A stretch of DNA of 5,387 nt, taken from Candidatus Staskawiczbacteria bacterium (lineage in GTDB: Bacteria; Patescibacteriota; Minisyncoccia; Minisyncoccales; Staskawiczbacteraceae). The number at the start of each line of letters is the position of its first letter. The stretch's first letter is position 1. The stretch lies in NCBI GenBank assembly GCA_026395275.1, contig JAPLZA010000086.1, positions 1,347 to 6,733 on the forward strand, in the 5' to 3' direction. A program made the position numbers and the translations under genes. The notes under the pieces are model-generated. The model was not told the origin of the DNA and searched no databases. It saw only the letters and a list, made by a program, of their open reading frames with translations. Of the stretch, positions 4,283 to 5,387 are shown one piece after another.

Positions 4283-4678
4283 TTGAAAACGAAACAAAAG
4301 AAAGACATCAGCCGTATAGTGTGGCCCGAACAAGGCCTTGCTGACGGCAAGATGTGGCAACGCAACATCGGCATAGTGATAATGCTCTGCAATATGGGCA
4401 AAGTCATAAAGTGGAGCAAGAGCCACTTCCCCGAAATGTATGAGATTGAAGGAGTGAAGGTAAAATTTCTGCCTCACTTGGCCTTCTACGAAGTAGGACC
4501 GGTTACCATTGATACACCATCGTGCGCAAAGGATGTGTCAGATGCAGTTAAAGTGGTCAAAGAGATATCGATAGCCGAAGCGAAGCTTAACCCGAAAACA
4601 GCCAAACTGGTCGAGGAGATGTTGACGGCCAGAGCGAAGCTTAACCGCTTCGGCCTTGGACGATTCCCGCAAAAGTAG
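4283..4678 (+). CDS. Protein of unknown function (131 aa), third gene of the ferredoxin operon
   Basis: A TTG start at 4283 is chosen because GAAAGGA (4270-4276) lies six bases upstream and the first codons (Met-Lys-Thr-Lys) and their surroundings closely copy the start region of the preceding gene. The product has a basic N-terminus, a short hydrophobic segment at about 29-36 (Ile-Gly-Ile-Val-Ile-Met-Leu-Cys) that is too short for a sure membrane helix, a middle part with Phe-Leu-Pro-His-Leu-Ala-Phe-Tyr, and a C-terminal helical region (about 82-122). That region carries Ala-x-Ala-Lys-Leu-Asn twice (about 98-103 and 116-121), a small internal repeat also visible in the DNA. The stop is TAG and a double hairpin terminator follows. 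The start codons run ATG, GTG, TTG along the operon, which may grade expression downward. Family not recognised. Confidence 0.76.
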   Translation: MKTKQKKDISRIVWPEQGLADGKMWQRNIGIVIMLCNMGKVIKWSKSHFPEMYEIEGVKVKFLPHLAFYEVGPVTIDTPSCAKDVSDAVKVVKEISIAEAKLNPKTAKLVEEMLTARAKLNRFGLGRFPQK

Positions 4679-4696
4679 GTTTTCTCGCAAGAAAAC
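4679..4696 (+). terminator. AT-rich hairpin directly after the operon
   Basis: GTTTTCT (4679-4685) pairs with AGAAAAC (4690-4696) over a CGCA loop, and GTTTT follows. It begins at the base after the TAG stop. It may act with the next hairpin as a tandem terminator, or protect the 3' end of the message. Confidence 0.5.
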
Positions 4697-4704
4697 GTTT
4701 TAAT

Positions 4705-4740
4705 AAGACCAATGGTTCTATCCCAGCGGTCTGTTTTTTT
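4705..4740 (+). terminator. Terminator, first copy of a 36-base exact repeat
   Basis: AGACC (4706-4710) pairs with GGTCT (4728-4732), with an inner TGG/CCA pairing (4713-4715 with 4723-4725) beyond a small internal loop, and seven T at 4734-4740. The whole 36 bases recur unchanged at 5304-5339. Confidence 0.85.
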
Positions 4741-4752
4741 GCTTCTAAATGC

Positions 4753-4781
4753 TTGACAGGACTGCTTGAATATGCTATAAT
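4753..4781 (+). promoter_or_regulatory. Near-perfect sigma-70-type promoter
   Basis: There is a perfect TTGACA (4753-4758), a 17-bp spacer and a perfect TATAAT (4776-4781) preceded by TGC (extended -10). It drives the last two-gene unit; the leader of about 50 nt is C/A rich and looks unstructured. Confidence 0.93.
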
Positions 4782-4838
4782 TAATATGTAGTCAAAAGTG
4801 CTCATTTACAACAACCAACCAACAATAGGAGAACCGCA

Positions 4839-5066
4839 ATGAATAAGTTTTGGAAATTCTTCCGTAAAGTCGGATTCGTTATCATCTGCGCCGTCGTCTG
4901 GTCAATTTGCTGGCACTTTCGCCACGTTATTGAGGCCATCGGAGACGAATGGCTAACAGTGGTAATGGTGATGGTCTTCGCCGTCGCGCGGATGGCCTAC
5001 CTCCGGAGCATGTGGCGCACTCCGAAGAAGTGGTATCAGTTCGGTAGTAAACCAACAACTAGCTAG
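4839..5066 (+). CDS. Small two-helix membrane protein, unknown function
   Basis: This encodes 75 residues from an ATG with AGGAG (4827-4831) seven bases upstream. Residues 1-10 are basic and aromatic. The first transmembrane helix is about 11-27 (Val/Ile/Cys/Trp rich), followed by a short loop with Glu32 and Asp36-Glu37, then a second helix at about 38-54 (Val-Val-Met-Val-Met-Val-Phe-Ala). The tail is basic (Arg-Thr-Pro-Lys-Lys) and both termini should be cytoplasmic. The hairpin-like two-helix design with basic ends is seen in many small bacterial membrane proteins, including holin-like and stress peptides, but nothing here points to one of these. It is the first gene behind the strongest promoter in the window, so it may be well expressed. 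Stop is TAG. I do not recognise the family. Confidence 0.78.
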   Translation: MNKFWKFFRKVGFVIICAVVWSICWHFRHVIEAIGDEWLTVVMVMVFAVARMAYLRSMWRTPKKWYQFGSKPTTS

Positions 5067-5096
5067 ACAACAATCAACCGAAAGAAAAAAAATCAA

Positions 5097-5285
5097 ATGA
5101 AAAAAATGATAGCAGGACTAGTCAGTGCGGCGCGGTGGTGCATTGAGGGGCTGGCAACGGCTTTCTGGGGAGCGTCCCCACAAGTGGCGAGGGCGACCTC
5201 GGCGTTAGTGTGCTGCCCCAACGGGCACCCCGAGCTGGTTGCGCTCGAAGAGCGCGTCCGTCGCAACCGAAAAACAAGGGCTTAA
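5097..5285 (+). CDS. Possible small GC-rich ORF (62 aa), unknown function
   Basis: An ATG at 5097 (another in frame at 5106) begins 62 codons ending in TAA, 30 bases after the preceding stop and just before a terminator, so position supports a second gene in the unit. The leader CAATCAACCGAAAG resembles the one before the gene at 3947, but the ribosome site is weak (GAAAG, about 14 bases away). The N-terminal third is mildly hydrophobic (Met-Ile-Ala-Gly-Leu-Val, then Gly-Leu-Ala-Thr-Ala-Phe-Trp), the centre has Cys39-Cys40-Pro-Asn-Gly-His, and the C-terminus is basic with many Arg. Base composition is about 63 percent GC, much higher than the rest of the window, and the opposite strand is also open, so a chance ORF in GC-rich DNA cannot be excluded. 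No family recognised. Confidence 0.5.
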   Translation: MKKMIAGLVSAARWCIEGLATAFWGASPQVARATSALVCCPNGHPELVALEERVRRNRKTRA

Positions 5286-5303
5286 TACAGCCAATCGCAT
5301 TCA

Positions 5304-5339
5304 AAGACCAATGGTTCTATCCCAGCGGTCTGTTTTTTT
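5304..5339 (+). terminator. Terminator, second copy of the 36-base exact repeat
   Basis: This is identical to 4705-4740, including the AGACC/GGTCT stem, the inner TGG/CCA pairing and seven T. Bases just outside the repeat differ on both sides, so identity stops at the terminator. It ends the last transcription unit. Confidence 0.85.
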
Positions 5340-5387
5340 ATAATTTTTTAATTTTATAGAGATCAAAATTCCCCAAGTTATCATATG
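5340..5387 (+). other. AT-rich tail with nothing assignable
   Basis: These last 48 bases are A/T rich and end in an ATG at 5385-5387. That could be the start of the next gene, but no Shine-Dalgarno sequence or clear promoter is seen and the window stops there. Confidence 0.3.

Larger units (their letters stand above)
4705..5339 (+). repeat. Pair of 36-base direct repeats bracketing a two-gene unit
   Basis: The repeats at 4705-4740 and 5304-5339 are identical, in the same orientation and 599 bases apart start to start. Between them lie one promoter and two small genes. Recombination between the copies would remove the unit exactly and leave one terminator. No recombinase or target-site duplication is visible. 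Confidence 0.8.

Noticed and set aside
4711..4725. tRNA T-arm-like string (GGTTCTATCC) in the duplicated terminator
   Set aside because: It lacks a symmetric T stem and any acceptor, D or anticodon arm, and it is part of a terminator hairpin.
5122..5304. Antisense ORF opposite the GC-rich ORF
   Set aside because: Open frames on both strands are expected in GC-rich DNA; no minus-strand promoter or ribosome site, and it runs into the + strand terminator repeat.
4705..5339. Integron cassette or CRISPR-like repeat
   Set aside because: Only two copies, 599 bases apart, with poly-T ends typical of terminators; no attC core sites, integrase or spacer pattern.

Overview
The window looks like an accessory stretch of a small-genome, AT-rich bacterium, most plausibly a Patescibacteria/CPR (Parcubacteria-like) lineage. 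That is an inference from several traits: very short genes, many of them unrecognisable, short AT-rich leaders, a glycine-tailed RRM protein, a WG-repeat-like protein and a cysteine-rich exported-type protein. No rRNA, tRNA or taxonomic marker gene is present, so the assignment is only moderate. All supported genes are on the + strand.

Layout. 1-294 is the C-terminal end of a cysteine-rich, probably extracellular protein. 342-557 encodes a tiny membrane protein closed by a strong terminator. 660-869 encodes a one-helix membrane protein with a zinc ribbon. 975-1166 and 1168-1686 form a two-gene unit (a Cys4 mini-protein and an unrecognised 172-residue protein) closed by another strong terminator. 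1787-2071 is a short WG-repeat-like gene interrupted by an in-frame amber codon. 2241-2654 is an unrecognised 137-residue protein. 2720-3136 belongs to a widespread uncharacterised Cys-containing membrane family and appears to be made from a leaderless mRNA. 3285-3608 is an RRM RNA-binding protein with a structured leader of about 100 nt. 3728-4678 is a three-gene operon: ferredoxin, two-helix membrane zinc-ribbon protein, unknown protein. 4839-5285 is a two-gene unit of small proteins (a two-helix membrane protein and a GC-rich ORF).

Most units carry their own promoter and their own intrinsic terminator, so the region reads as a string of small independent transcription units rather than one long operon. 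The best promoters (3153-3181, 3664-3692, 4753-4781) share a 17-bp spacer and a TGC extended -10. The last two transcription units end in an identical 36-base terminator sequence.

No defence system, CRISPR array, insertion sequence or complete known pathway is visible. The observations most worth following are the amber-interrupted WG-like gene with no downstream start codon, the structured RRM leader with a perfect Shine-Dalgarno sequence stranded in a hairpin loop, the duplicated terminator, and two membrane proteins with matching zinc ribbons, one of them co-transcribed with a ferredoxin.
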